From Roseimaritima ulvae (GTDB taxonomy: Bacteria; Planctomycetota; Planctomycetia; Pirellulales; Pirellulaceae): 64,000 bases of DNA. The position numbers and the translations under genes are program-made. Location: positions 6,429,404 to 6,493,403 of the forward strand of contig NZ_CP042914.1 in NCBI RefSeq assembly GCF_008065135.1, written 5' to 3'. Positions 9,699 to 19,531 of this stretch are shown here, piece after piece. How positions within the stretch are numbered: position 1 is the stretch's first letter; each line of letters opens with the position of its first letter. A model generated the notes under the pieces. It was not told the DNA's origin and did not search any database. It saw nothing but the letters and a program-made list of their open reading frames with translations.

Positions 9699-11138
9699 TC
9701 AAGCGATGATGTCTTCTACGACTCGGCCCGCGACATCGGTCAAGCGGAAATCACGCCCAGCGTGTCGATAGGTTAACCGCAAATGGTCCACGCCCATCAG
9801 ATGCAATAGCGTGGCGTGCAGGTCGTGCACATGCACTTTGTTGACCGTGGCGTAATAGCCGTACTCGTCGGTTTCGCCGTACTGAATACCGCTGCGCACG
9901 CCCCCGCCGGCCATCCACATCGTAAAGCCTTCGGGGTTGTGATCACGCCCGTCACGACCGCTGCCCTGACAGGTGGGCGTGCGTCCAAATTCGCCGCCCC
10001 ACAGCACCAGCGTATCGTGCAGCAGGCCTCGTGCTTTGAGATCTCGCAGCAGGCCCGCGATCGGTTTATCCACTTCGGCGGCGTTTTGTTCATGTCCTTT
10101 GCGAAGGTTACCGTGCTGATCCCATTGGACTTCGGTATTGCTGTGCGTGACTTGGACAAACCGCACGCCACGTTCGACGAATCGTCGAGCCATCAGGCAT
10201 TGGCGACCGAAGTCCGCCGTTTTTTCCTCGTCGATTCCGTACAGCCGATGCATGTGTTGGGTTTCATCGGCCAGGTCCAGGGCGTCGGGCATTTCGGTCT
10301 GCATGCGAAACGCCAACTCAAAGGATTTGATACGGGCTTCGAGGGCAGAGTCGGGGCCGGTCGAAGCCAGAAATTCGCGATTCAGCGATTGCGTCAGATC
10401 CAACTGCACGCGTTGGGATGCCAGAGACAGCCGAGCGTTATGCACGTATTTGACGCGGGCTTGTTCGGAGGACAGGCTGGCATTGCCCAGCGGGGTTCCG
10501 GCGCAACTGGCCGGCAGGAACGCGGAGCCCCAGTTTTTGGTGCCGCCGTGTGCCAGGGTTGGGCAGATGGTGATAAAGCCTGGCAGGTTTTCGTTTTCGG
10601 TTCCCAATCCATAGTTCACCCAGGCGCCCATACTGGGCCGCACAAACACGTCGCTGCCGGTGTGCAGTTTCAAACACGCGCCCCCGTGGGCCGGATTGGT
10701 GCCGTGCAGCGAATTGATAATGCACAGATCATCAACACACTCGGCGACATGCGGGAACAGTTCGCTGACGGCGATCCCACTTTCACCGTAGCGTTTGAAT
10801 TTCCAGGGCGACCCCAACAACTCGCTGGTCGGGGCAAATTGCACGCGAGGTTTTTCGAACGGCAGTGGCTTGCCGTCGTCTTTTTGCAATTGCGGCTTGT
10901 AGTCGAAGGTGTCCATATGCGAAGGACCGCCCTTCATGAACAGAAAGATGACCCGTTTGGCCTTAGCCGCAAAATGGGGCAGGGGGGATGCCTCCGCGGT
11001 CGAGGGGCTGGCCGGTTTAACCGACGCAGCTCGAGCCTCGTCAGCCAACATGGCGTTCAACGCCAGCGAGCCGAAGCCAGCGCCGGTGGTCTGCAGCAAC
11101 CGCCGACGTGAAAGGAAAGGTTGTGAATGCACCATCAT
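9699..11138 (-). CDS. DUF1501 family protein with Tat signal
   Basis: 479 residues from ATG at 11138; a start at 11171 would overlap the upstream stop, whereas 11138 leaves a 10-base gap. The leader [18 protein letters not shown] is Tat-like. Family motifs are [71 protein letters not shown] and FRLTDVAG. It is the second gene of the four-gene operon and the partner of the PSCyt protein encoded just upstream. It closely resembles the DUF1501 protein at 5888-7282 and is presumably exported and functionally linked to it. Confidence 0.9.
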   Translation of the reverse strand: MMVHSQPFLSRRRLLQTTGAGFGSLALNAMLADEARAASVKPASPSTAEASPLPHFAAKAKRVIFLFMKGGPSHMDTFDYKPQLQKDDGKPLPFEKPRVQFAPTSELLGSPWKFKRYGESGIAVSELFPHVAECVDDLCIINSLHGTNPAHGGACLKLHTGSDVFVRPSMGAWVNYGLGTENENLPGFITICPTLAHGGTKNWGSAFLPASCAGTPLGNASLSSEQARVKYVHNARLSLASQRVQLDLTQSLNREFLASTGPDSALEARIKSFELAFRMQTEMPDALDLADETQHMHRLYGIDEEKTADFGRQCLMARRFVERGVRFVQVTHSNTEVQWDQHGNLRKGHEQNAAEVDKPIAGLLRDLKARGLLHDTLVLWGGEFGRTPTCQGSGRDGRDHNPEGFTMWMAGGGVRSGIQYGETDEYGYYATVNKVHVHDLHATLLHLMGVDHLRLTYRHAGRDFRLTDVAGRVVEDIIA

Positions 11139-11148
11139 CGAATCCTGG

Positions 11149-13698
11149 TTACCGCAAATAAACAAACTCACTGGACGAAATCACCGCCTGGCACAACGCC
11201 TGCCAGGCCATTTGCTGAGGATCGTCCGCACCGTCGGCGTCGGCCTGTTGTTCAAGCACGGTTTGAAAATGCTCGAGAAACTGTGTGGCCGTGGAAACTT
11301 CATCGGTCGTGGGGCGTCGGCCGTAGGCCTGCCGGTACAAGCGTTGGACTCGGGCCTCAACCGCGTCGTCATGAGTCAGCAACCGCTCGGCCATCGCCGT
11401 CGTGATCTCGTCGATCCACTGCGAGTTCATCATGAACAGAGCCTGCGGCGCCAACGTGCTGGTGTTGCGGTCACCCGTCAGCACACTGGCGTCGGTGTAG
11501 TCGAACAGTTTGAACATGTCGTACAGGTGATTGCGAATCACGGGTACGTAGATCGAACGCCGGTGGATGCCGTAGGTCGAGCGATCCTGCGAGGTATGGT
11601 TGAACACGTACTCGCGGCTTTTTAATTGCAACAGGCTGCCGCCCAACGTGGGGTCCAAGTTTCCGCTGATCGCCAACAGACCATCGCGGATCGCTTCGGC
11701 TTCCAAACGCCGCAGGTCGTAACGCCAGTAGAGCTGGTTGTCGGGATCCAGCGCGGCGTTGTCGGCGTCGTATCGACTGCTCGTTTGATAGGTCTCCGAG
11801 AGCATGATCATGCGGTGCATGGCTTTGATCGACCATCCTTGTTCAACAAACCGCACAGCCAACCAGTCCAGCAATTCCGGGTGCGTGGGCGGATCACCTT
11901 GCAGCCCAAAGTTGTCGACCGTGCCGACCAACCCCTTGCCGAAATGCCCCCGCCAAATGCGATTGACCATCACCCGAGCGGTCAGGGGATGTTTGCCATC
12001 GGTCAGCCAACGAGCGAACTCCAACCGTCCGCTGCGGTCATCCGGCAGCGGAGGCAGGGGCTCGGGCGTGAGCACTTCGGGAAAGCGACGCGGCACGATA
12101 TCGCCGAGCGTGAGATGGCTGCCACGCAGGTGCACGGCCGTGTCCGCAACCTCGCCCTCGACGACGCCCATCGCCATCGGTCGCTCCGGAGCCGCGTCCT
12201 GCAACTTTTTCAGTTCCTCACGCAACGTTTTGAGCGTCGCTTGGGTGTCGGCGGGAAAGTGTTTCTCGCGTTCGGCGGGTTTCCACTTTTCGTCGTTCGT
12301 TTCCAGCGCGGCAGTGGCCGCGGCGACCGTTTGATCGATTTGTTTCTGTTTATCGGCGACCCGTTGCTGGTGTTGTTCGAAAGCGGCCGTTTGCTGTGGC
12401 GTTTCGACCAGGTTTTCGTGCCACTGAGCCACGGTCTTGTAGCTGTCCATCGTGCGGGTGCTTTTAAAAATCCCCGCCAACGCGTAGTAGTCGCGGTGAC
12501 TGATCGGATCAAACTTGTGCGTGTGGCAGCGAGCACAGCCCAGGGTCAGCCCCATGATGCTGCGTCCCAGCGTGTCGAGCTGTTCGTCGATAATGTCCAT
12601 TTCCATTTTGGCTTCATCTTTTTCCGCCAACACTTTGGGACCGAGCACCAGAAAACCGGTGGCGATCAAACGTTCGTTGCGGAGGTTGATGTCGTCACCC
12701 GAATCAAGCAGGTCGCCGGCCAACTGTTCGACGATAAAGTCGCTGTAAGGTTTGTCGTCGTTCAGCGACTGCACCACGTAGTCGCGATACCGCCAGGCGT
12801 GAGCGTGCACGACGTTTTCATCCAAGCCGTTGGAGTCGGCATAGCGAGCGATGTCCAACCAGTGCCGTCCCCAACGTTCACCGTAGTGTGGCGAACTGAG
12901 CAAGCGATCGACGACTTTGGCAAAGGCGTCCTCGGAATCGTCGGCCAAAAACGCATCGATCTCCGCCGGTGTGGGAGGCAAACCGGTCAGGTCAAATGTG
13001 GCGCGACGCAGCAACGTCGCCTTGTCGGCCGGCGGAACGCGCTGCAAGCCCGCGTCTTGCAGTCGAGCCAGCACAAAGGCATCGATGGGATCGACCATAC
13101 CGGCGTCCAAGGTCGGCGGTTCGGATTTTTGCGGCCGCTGAAACGCCCAATGCTGACGCCCGGCTTGCAGGTCGATTTCCGAGCCCCTTTGCACCGGCTG
13201 GACCGAGTCGCTGTCGGGATGCGGCGCCCCGATTTCCACCCACCGCGTTATGTCGGCAATTTCGGTATCCGACAGTTTTTGCTCGGGCGGCATTTTGAGG
13301 TCGTTGTCGCGATAACCGATCGCCGTCACCAGCAAACTGCCGGCGGGCTTGCCTGGCACCAAAGACGGTCCCGCGTGGCCACCGCGGAGCAAGCCTTCGA
13401 GCGTATCGACGCGGAGTTCTGACTCCTGCTCATCGGCGGCGTGGCATTCATAGCAATGCTGGGCCAACACCGGACGGACCTTGGTTTCGAAAAACCGCAC
13501 GCCTTCGGCATGGTCCAGTTCTGTTGCATGGTCCACGTCATCAGCCGGTTCGGTCGCCTGGACCGTTGCACCGGCGCCTAGCAGCGCGATTACCGATGCG
13601 AGGAGCGACAGGTTGCGCGAGAAGCGGCTAAAGCCTGGACTCCAACGATACCATCGGCTGCGAAACCGGGCGGGGCAGCATGGCGCAATTTGCAGCAT
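11149..13698 (-). CDS. PSCyt1/DUF1549/DUF1553 secreted cytochrome-like protein
   Basis: 849 residues from ATG at 13698, chosen because GAAAGGA lies eight bases upstream; the longer open frame to 13905 adds a low-complexity segment with no family similarity. A signal segment ([19 protein letters not shown]) precedes the PSCyt1 domain with CYECH at 82-86. DUF1549 has [10 protein letters not shown]-type [16 protein letters not shown] and CARCH at 388-392. A charged helical linker about 430-500 separates it from DUF1553 ([21 protein letters not shown]). It opens the four-gene operon. The histidine kinase gene at 13816 is divergent, with only 117 bases between the starts, so control regions may be shared. 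Confidence 0.9.
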   Translation of the reverse strand: MLQIAPCCPARFRSRWYRWSPGFSRFSRNLSLLASVIALLGAGATVQATEPADDVDHATELDHAEGVRFFETKVRPVLAQHCYECHAADEQESELRVDTLEGLLRGGHAGPSLVPGKPAGSLLVTAIGYRDNDLKMPPEQKLSDTEIADITRWVEIGAPHPDSDSVQPVQRGSEIDLQAGRQHWAFQRPQKSEPPTLDAGMVDPIDAFVLARLQDAGLQRVPPADKATLLRRATFDLTGLPPTPAEIDAFLADDSEDAFAKVVDRLLSSPHYGERWGRHWLDIARYADSNGLDENVVHAHAWRYRDYVVQSLNDDKPYSDFIVEQLAGDLLDSGDDINLRNERLIATGFLVLGPKVLAEKDEAKMEMDIIDEQLDTLGRSIMGLTLGCARCHTHKFDPISHRDYYALAGIFKSTRTMDSYKTVAQWHENLVETPQQTAAFEQHQQRVADKQKQIDQTVAAATAALETNDEKWKPAEREKHFPADTQATLKTLREELKKLQDAAPERPMAMGVVEGEVADTAVHLRGSHLTLGDIVPRRFPEVLTPEPLPPLPDDRSGRLEFARWLTDGKHPLTARVMVNRIWRGHFGKGLVGTVDNFGLQGDPPTHPELLDWLAVRFVEQGWSIKAMHRMIMLSETYQTSSRYDADNAALDPDNQLYWRYDLRRLEAEAIRDGLLAISGNLDPTLGGSLLQLKSREYVFNHTSQDRSTYGIHRRSIYVPVIRNHLYDMFKLFDYTDASVLTGDRNTSTLAPQALFMMNSQWIDEITTAMAERLLTHDDAVEARVQRLYRQAYGRRPTTDEVSTATQFLEHFQTVLEQQADADGADDPQQMAWQALCQAVISSSEFVYLR

Positions 13699-13815
13699 GA
13701 CGAAGATCCTTTCGTTTCGTCGCACGGGGCGGGAGCACCGCCGGGGGTGCGAGGGCGGCGAAATTGGCGGCGGGAATCGGCGTATGGGTGCCGCCGACGG
13801 TGGTTCCATGATAGC

Positions 13816-16722
13816 ATGTTTACAGGCAAGTATTTGCAAAAAGGCTGTGCTGTGGTGGAATTTCAGGACCCCCAGATAATCGCCAGATTCCGCAAGGCGT
13901 CCCACGTGGCCGCCTTGCTGGTGACGATTGTCAGCGTGACTGTGTTGCTGGGATGGCTGCTGGACTCCGAAGCCCTCAAGGCCCTACTGCCCGGCAAGGT
14001 AGCGATGAACCCCGGCGGGACAGCGATTGGGTTCTTATTGTGCGGGGCCGCGTTGTGGCTATCGCGTTGCCCCCCCAGCGGTGAACATAGCCGGGCACGA
14101 AGGACGGCCGTCGTTTTGGCTTGGCTGGTTGTGCTGATGGCCGGCTTTCGCATCCTGGCCTACCAAGCCGACTTCGATGCCGGGCCCGACCGCTGGTTGT
14201 TTCCCGACAAACTGGCCGCGTACGAAATTCCCAACCGCATGGCGCCCAACACGGCCCTGAATTTTTTGCTCTGTGGTCTGGCGCTGGTGCTGTTGGATGT
14301 CCGCTGGCGATGGCGTGCCCAACCCGCGGAAATCCTCTCCCTGGGCGCGGCCCTGATCGCGCTCTTGGCGATCGTAGGGTACGCCTACAGTTCGGTGGAT
14401 TTGATTGGCATGGAGAGCTACATCCCGATGGCACTGAACACCGCCGTCAGTTTTGCGATCCTCTGCGTCGGCATTTTTTGCGTGCGTCCCACCGACGGCT
14501 TGATGGCCATCGCCAGCGATCGTGGCGCCGGCGGTGTGATGCTGCGGCGATTGCTGCCGGGCGCGTTGTTCGTGCCGGCGGTAATCGGCTGGTTGGGAAT
14601 TTGGGGCCAACACCAAGGCTGGTACCAACAAGTCATGGGCTTGTCGATCTTTGCCCTTGCCAACATCGTCGTATTCAGCGTCCTGTTTTGGATCAGCGCC
14701 GCATCGCTGAATCGCACCGACGCGGCGCTGCGAAAAGCTCAACTGGAATCGGAAGCGGCGAACCGGGCCAAGAGCGAATTTCTGGCCAACATGAGCCACG
14801 AAATTCGCACGCCCATGAACGGCATCATTGGGATGGCCAAATTGCTTTCCGACACCTCGCTGGAAAAACCGCAACGCGAATTCTTGGGTCTGGTTCAACA
14901 GTCCGCCGATTCGCTGCTGCGACTGCTGAACGACATCTTGGACTTTTCCAAGATCGAAGCAGATCGGCTGGAACTGGAAGAAATCGAATTTGACCTCCGC
15001 GACTGCGTGGGCAAAGCGATGAAACTGTTCGCTTTGAAAGCCGACGAGAAAGGGCTGGAACTGGCCGTAAGGATCGCGCCCCAGACGCCTCACCGCCTGA
15101 TCGGCGACCCCGGACGACTTCGGCAAATCATCGTCAACTTTGTCGGTAACGCGATCAAGTTTACTGAAACCGGCGAAGTGGTCGTGGACGTCAATCCCGA
15201 CCAGATCACCACCGATTCGGTGTGCCTGCAGTTCAGCGTCCGCGACACCGGCATCGGCATCCCGGCGGACAAGCAGGCGCAGGTGTTCAATGCGTTCAGC
15301 CAAGTCGATTCGTCGACGACGCGACGATTCGGCGGCACCGGATTAGGACTGACGATTTCCGCTCGACTGATCGAGATGATGGGCGGTCAGGTCAGCCTGG
15401 ACAGCCAGCCAAATGTTGGCACCACCTTTCATTTTCAGATTCACTTGGGGGTCGCGGCCGACCAAACTCCGCGGCAGCCCACCGAATTATCTCGCCTGGA
15501 AGGCACTCGGGTGTTGGTCGTCGACGATAACTCCACCAACCGCCGGATCCTCAAGGAGATCCTCACGCAGTGGAAACTGTCGGCCCACGAAACCTGCGAT
15601 GGACAACAAGCCCTGGAAGCGTTCGCCGAAGCCCAGCAGGCGGGCCGTCCGTACCGATTGATCTTGCTGGACTATCACATGCCCCACATGGATGGTTTGC
15701 AGTTCGCCGCCGAACTCTCCCGCCGCGAGTCCTCGACGCCCTACCAGATTGTGATGCTGTCCTCTTCGGTCAGCGGACTTGATCCGAGCAAGTTGCGAGA
15801 GGTGGGCGTGGCACGGTTCATGACCAAACCGGTGATCGCTCATGAATTACTGGAAGTGGTGCTGGACCTGATGGGCTTTGTTGCGCCCCCGCGTGAGGCC
15901 GACGAGGCCGTTGACTTAGTGCCCGAGCACCCTCCGCGGCGCATTCTGTTGGCGGAAGACGGGATCGTCAACCAGCGTGTGGCGGTCGGATTTCTGCAAA
16001 AGTGGGGACACTCGGTGGTGGTCGCAAACAATGGGCTCGAAGCCGTCGAAGCGACGCGGCGCGAAGCGTTTGATCTGATCCTGATGGATATCCAAATGCC
16101 CGAGATGAACGGCATGGAAGCCACCGCGGTGATCCGCCAAGAGGAAGCCGGCAGTGGACGCCATCAGCACATCGTGGCCATGACCGCCAACGCCATGAAA
16201 GGCGATCGTGAACGTTTCTTAGCGGGCGGGATCGACGACTACATCGCCAAACCTTTTGATCCGGTCGACCTGCAAAGGGTCCTGGCTCGGGCTCCCACGC
16301 CGACCGCCCCAGCCAACGATAACTCACCGCCCAACGATAACTCACACGACAATGCTTCGCCGCCCGACGATGCCCCGCCCGATGATGTTTCGCCGTTGGA
16401 CTGGCAGCGGACGCTCCAGCAAACCGGCGGCGACGAAGCATTGGCGCAAGAATTGGCCGACGCTTATATGACCGAAGCGGATGGTTTGATTGAGAATATG
16501 CGTACGGCGTTGGCCGAGGAGGATTCGGAAACGCTATCGCGGGCCGCGCATACGCTGAAGAGCGCCTCCAGCTACTTCGGCGGCCAGCAAGTGGTCGAAG
16601 GCGCCCGTGACCTGGAACAGCACGGCAGCAACGGCGACTTGACGTCCGCCAAAGATCTCTTCGAACGTTTGGCCCGCGATACCGCTCAGCTGGTCGCGGC
16701 CATCCGCCGCCAGCTTCAATGA
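13816..16722 (+). CDS. Hybrid sensor histidine kinase with two receivers and HPt domain
   Basis: 968 residues from ATG at 13816; a start at 13690 would run into the divergent gene and lacks family-like sequence. Roughly eight hydrophobic segments fill residues 1-300, with no recognised extracellular sensor domain. HisKA follows, with His328 in [13 protein letters not shown], then HATPase_c ([25 protein letters not shown]). Receiver 1 has Asp619 in [11 protein letters not shown] and receiver 2 has Asp758 in [12 protein letters not shown] linker rich in Asp, Pro and Asn repeats ([13 protein letters not shown]) leads to an HPt domain with His912 in AAHTLKSAS. All phosphotransfer residues are present, so a complete His-Asp-His relay is expected. 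The partner regulator is unknown; the receiver protein at 18403 is a nearby candidate. Confidence 0.93.
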   Translation: MFTGKYLQKGCAVVEFQDPQIIARFRKASHVAALLVTIVSVTVLLGWLLDSEALKALLPGKVAMNPGGTAIGFLLCGAALWLSRCPPSGEHSRARRTAVVLAWLVVLMAGFRILAYQADFDAGPDRWLFPDKLAAYEIPNRMAPNTALNFLLCGLALVLLDVRWRWRAQPAEILSLGAALIALLAIVGYAYSSVDLIGMESYIPMALNTAVSFAILCVGIFCVRPTDGLMAIASDRGAGGVMLRRLLPGALFVPAVIGWLGIWGQHQGWYQQVMGLSIFALANIVVFSVLFWISAASLNRTDAALRKAQLESEAANRAKSEFLANMSHEIRTPMNGIIGMAKLLSDTSLEKPQREFLGLVQQSADSLLRLLNDILDFSKIEADRLELEEIEFDLRDCVGKAMKLFALKADEKGLELAVRIAPQTPHRLIGDPGRLRQIIVNFVGNAIKFTETGEVVVDVNPDQITTDSVCLQFSVRDTGIGIPADKQAQVFNAFSQVDSSTTRRFGGTGLGLTISARLIEMMGGQVSLDSQPNVGTTFHFQIHLGVAADQTPRQPTELSRLEGTRVLVVDDNSTNRRILKEILTQWKLSAHETCDGQQALEAFAEAQQAGRPYRLILLDYHMPHMDGLQFAAELSRRESSTPYQIVMLSSSVSGLDPSKLREVGVARFMTKPVIAHELLEVVLDLMGFVAPPREADEAVDLVPEHPPRRILLAEDGIVNQRVAVGFLQKWGHSVVVANNGLEAVEATRREAFDLILMDIQMPEMNGMEATAVIRQEEAGSGRHQHIVAMTANAMKGDRERFLAGGIDDYIAKPFDPVDLQRVLARAPTPTAPANDNSPPNDNSHDNASPPDDAPPDDVSPLDWQRTLQQTGGDEALAQELADAYMTEADGLIENMRTALAEEDSETLSRAAHTLKSASSYFGGQQVVEGARDLEQHGSNGDLTSAKDLFERLARDTAQLVAAIRRQLQ

Positions 16723-16807
16723 CGTGGGCTGTCTTTAACCGGTAATGGCTCGGCCAGCTGGTTATACTGCTGGGTTTCGATCCTTCCCTTCTCCCACACC
16801 ATTGATT

Positions 16808-17857
16808 ATGAAAAACATCGTTTGCTCCATGCTTCGTTCTCACTCCTTTGCGCTGTCCCTAGCCGTCCTTCCCTTGGCCGGCCTGTTGCTCGCCACGTCC
16901 CCGCTTCACGCCCAGCTCGCCAACGGCGACTTTGTCGTGGGCCCCGACTACAGGATCGACCCCGATCTAACCGACCGCGGCAATCCTCAAGGGAAGTCTT
17001 TTGAATTTTCGTTGCGGTTGGCGGACAGCCAGATCTTTCGCGGCGACGACACGACGCTGAACCCCAAGAAAACGGTTCGCCAGCAGCGAAAGATTTTTGT
17101 TTACATTCCGGCGGCTTATCAGGACGGCACCAAGGCGCCGATCCTGGTCATGCATGACGGCCCCAGTCGACTTGATCTGGTCCGTCGTGCGCTGGACAAC
17201 CTGACGATTTCCAAAGATCCTCAGCGACGTCTGCCCGCCTTCATCGCGATCGCGGTGCAAAACGGCGGCAACGACGGTAAGGGCAGCCAACGCGGACTGG
17301 AATACGACACGATGAGCGATCGCGAGGCGCGGTTTATCAACGATGAAGTATTGCCGGCAGTGCTGAACAACGCGGACATCCGAGCGGCTTACCCCAAGCT
17401 GGCCTTGACCGACGATCCCTGGGGCCGAGCCGTGATGGGCTGCAGCTCCGGCGGAGCCGCGGCGTTGACGATGGGCTGGTTCCGTCCCGATTTATTTCGT
17501 CGCCTGATCACCTACTCCGGCACCTTCGTCGACCAACAGGACGACGACGCCCCGGAAGAAGCCGACTATCCGCTGGGCGCCTGGGAATACCACTCCAGTA
17601 TGGAACTGATCAAGAACAGTGAAAAGAAGCCGCTGCGGATCTTCACCCATGTGTCCGAACACGACAACCGCGCCAATGATCCGGAAGAGACGTATCACAA
17701 CTGGGTGATGGCCAACCAGCGGACCGCCGCGGCGCTAAAAGCCAAGGGCTACGACTACCGCTATGTGTTCAGCCGAGACACGCGGCACTGTGACCGCCGC
17801 GTGTTCGAACATACGTTGGCCGACACCCTGGTCTGGATGTGGCAAGGTTACGAGTGA
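16808..17857 (+). CDS. Secreted esterase D-like alpha/beta hydrolase
   Basis: 349 residues from ATG at 16808, giving a clean signal peptide (LAVLPLAGLLLATSPLHAQ). The sequence fits the putative esterase family (PF00756): KIFVYIPAAYQ, ILVMHDGP, and a nucleophile elbow GCSSGG with Ser213. A candidate acid lies in HVSEHDNRAND and a candidate His in RDTRHCDRRVFEHTLADTLVWMWQGY. Such enzymes cleave ester bonds, for example of feruloyl or acetyl groups or ferric siderophores; the real substrate is not evident. The neighbouring decayed acetylxylan esterase suggests plant- or algal-polysaccharide de-esterification, but this is inference. Confidence 0.85.
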   Translation: MKNIVCSMLRSHSFALSLAVLPLAGLLLATSPLHAQLANGDFVVGPDYRIDPDLTDRGNPQGKSFEFSLRLADSQIFRGDDTTLNPKKTVRQQRKIFVYIPAAYQDGTKAPILVMHDGPSRLDLVRRALDNLTISKDPQRRLPAFIAIAVQNGGNDGKGSQRGLEYDTMSDREARFINDEVLPAVLNNADIRAAYPKLALTDDPWGRAVMGCSSGGAAALTMGWFRPDLFRRLITYSGTFVDQQDDDAPEEADYPLGAWEYHSSMELIKNSEKKPLRIFTHVSEHDNRANDPEETYHNWVMANQRTAAALKAKGYDYRYVFSRDTRHCDRRVFEHTLADTLVWMWQGYE

Positions 17858-17873
17858 AACGTACGATTGAGCC

Positions 17874-18253
17874 TCAAGGGGCAGGAACCGCTGCAGGCCG
17901 CTGCACGCGTTCCAGGATGTAGTCCATGAACGCTTTATGAATATGCGCCGGCGCGGCGTGTGCCATCGTCGGTTCATTGATAATGGTTTTGTCGCCCCGC
18001 AGCGAATTGTAAGCCGCATAACAGCTGGACGGCGGGCATACCGAATCGATAAACCCGACGCTCATGATCGCGTCGGCGCGACATTGCGAAGCGAAGTTAA
18101 CGGCTTGCCTTCAGCGGGAGTAAACGTCACCTGGCAGCGTAAGAACCCCGGCTGTTGTCCGGTTACCACGACGCGTGTGGGCCGATCACCTAAGGCTTGC
18201 TGTCCCGCGAGCAGACCGGCCGCCTTGCCGGTGACAGATTTCTCGACCGACCT
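17874..18253 (-). pseudogene. Acetylxylan esterase (AXE1-like) remnant with internal deletion
   Basis: The C-terminal part reads NFASQCRADAIMSVGFID, then SVCPPSSCYAAYN, and ends after HIHKAFMDYILERV, matching the end of planctomycete AXE1-type esterases. Directly upstream (about 18100-18253), in another frame, is VVVTGQQPGFLRCQVTF followed by TPAEGKPL, which resembles the N-terminal beta-sandwich of the same family. The two parts meet near 18098-18105, so the whole catalytic middle with the nucleophile is missing and the frames do not match. The upstream part is closed by a TAA at 18254-18256. A 63-codon open frame from ATG at 18065 exists but would not fold into an enzyme. Confidence 0.65.
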
Positions 18254-18402
18254 TTATAGGCTTACAGTAGCGAACGACAGCGTCCTGCCCGGTGACGGGG
18301 TGGTACACCTAGCCCCTGGGGGGGCGTACCATAGAGGTGAGCTTTCCCGGACGACCGGAGAAAGGCGAAGCGTTCCCAGACCGGACAGCGAACGGAATAG
18401 CC

Positions 18403-19314
18403 ATGACAACTCTGACTCGAGTATTGGTCGCCGAGGATAGTCCCACCCAAGCATTTCAGATCCGGGCCCAGTTGGAAGAGGAAGGTTATGAGGTCCACGT
18501 GGCACAAAACGGGCAAATCGCCTTGCAGCTACTCGACGGGTTTCAGCCCCATTTGATCCTGACGGATATGGAAATGCCCGTCTTAAACGGACTGGAATTA
18601 GTTACCGCTTCGCGGGCCGAGCATCCTGCGATTCCGATTATTTTGATCACCGCCCAAGGCAACGATGAATCGGCGATCGAAGCGTTGCAGCGAGGGGCAG
18701 CGGCCTATCTGCCCAAATCGCAACTCGCCGACCGCCTGCTTGCCACGATCGATCAAGTGCTGGACTTGAAGAAATCCGACCGGTCATATGCAGAACTGCT
18801 GCATTCGATGGAGTACAACGAATTTCGGTTTGCCCTGAGAAGCGACGCCGAACTGATCAGTCCGCTGGTCGAATTGATGCAACAAATGACCGCTGGCGTC
18901 GCCTTGTGTGACGAAACCGGAAGGGTACGCGTGGGTATGGCGCTCGATTGTGCGATCCGCAACGCCATGTTCCATGGCAACCTAGAACTCTCTCGCGAGC
19001 AACTTGAGGCCGACCGCGAATTGGTTGTGGAAGGTGAACCGACGATGCTCGAACAACGCTTGTCGGAGAAGCCGTATTGTGACCGCCAAACGCGCATCAC
19101 CCTCAAGCTCACGCCAGAGGAAGCCCGCATCGTCGTACGGGACGAAGGCCCCGGTTTTGACACTTCCATCGTCCCCAGCATCGAAGACACTCAAGTTCTC
19201 AACGAAGAGTGGGGGCGAGGGCTCGTGCTGATCCGTTCATTTATGGATGAAGTGACGTTCAACGATCGCGGCAACGAAATCACCATGGTCAAACGCAGCT
19301 CCCCCACCGGATAG
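18403..19314 (+). CDS. Response regulator receiver fused to RsbW-like serine kinase/ATPase domain
   Basis: 303 residues from ATG at 18403; the upstream in-frame Met at 18337 adds an unconserved tail. Residues 4-120 form a CheY-like receiver (VLVAEDSPTQ, Asp55 in LTDMEMPVLNG, LITA, conserved Lys in LPKSQ). Residues about 155-300 are an RsbW/SpoIIAB-type HATPase: LDCAIRNAMFHGN (N box), VVRDEGPGFD (G1 box) and WGRGLVLIRSFMDEV (G2 box). Proteins of this design link two-component phosphorylation to partner-switching control of sigma factors or PP2C phosphatases. No anti-sigma-antagonist gene is adjacent. The upstream hybrid kinase is a plausible phosphodonor, but that is inference. Confidence 0.9.
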   Translation: MTTLTRVLVAEDSPTQAFQIRAQLEEEGYEVHVAQNGQIALQLLDGFQPHLILTDMEMPVLNGLELVTASRAEHPAIPIILITAQGNDESAIEALQRGAAAYLPKSQLADRLLATIDQVLDLKKSDRSYAELLHSMEYNEFRFALRSDAELISPLVELMQQMTAGVALCDETGRVRVGMALDCAIRNAMFHGNLELSREQLEADRELVVEGEPTMLEQRLSEKPYCDRQTRITLKLTPEEARIVVRDEGPGFDTSIVPSIEDTQVLNEEWGRGLVLIRSFMDEVTFNDRGNEITMVKRSSPTG

Positions 19315-19325
19315 CCATGGTCGTC

Positions 19326-19423
19326 GTTCGCTCCGCGAACGCATGGTCGTTGTTCGCTCCGCGAACATAACGTTGCGTTCGCGGAGCGAACAATGAACAT
19401 AACGTTGCGTTCGCGGAGCGAAC
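19326..19423. repeat. Cluster of four GTTCGC-GGA-GCGAAC palindromes
   Basis: Copies lie at 19326-19340 and 19352-19366 (GTTCGCTCCGCGAAC), then at 19377-19391 and 19409-19423 in the opposite sense (GTTCGCGGAGCGAAC). Each is a six-base-pair hairpin with a three-base loop, and the set forms a larger inverted repeat. It begins right after the stop codon of the receiver/RsbW gene. The same element flanks the MITE-like segment at 34466-34722. Confidence 0.9.
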
Positions 19424-19531
19424 GACGACCTTTTTGCGCAGCGCTTTTGAATGGATGGTCTTTGGGGGCATTGGAGCCCCAAACATGAAAACTTTCTCCT
19501 CTTCCCCTCGTCCAATATCGGAACTGAAACC

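Noticed and set aside
9816-11111. 431-codon open frame on the plus strand
   Set aside because: It mirrors the DUF1501 gene on the other strand, which has clear motifs and a Tat leader.
11626-13422. 598-codon open frame on the plus strand
   Set aside because: Antisense shadow of the PSCyt gene at 11149-13698; no recognisable domain despite its length.
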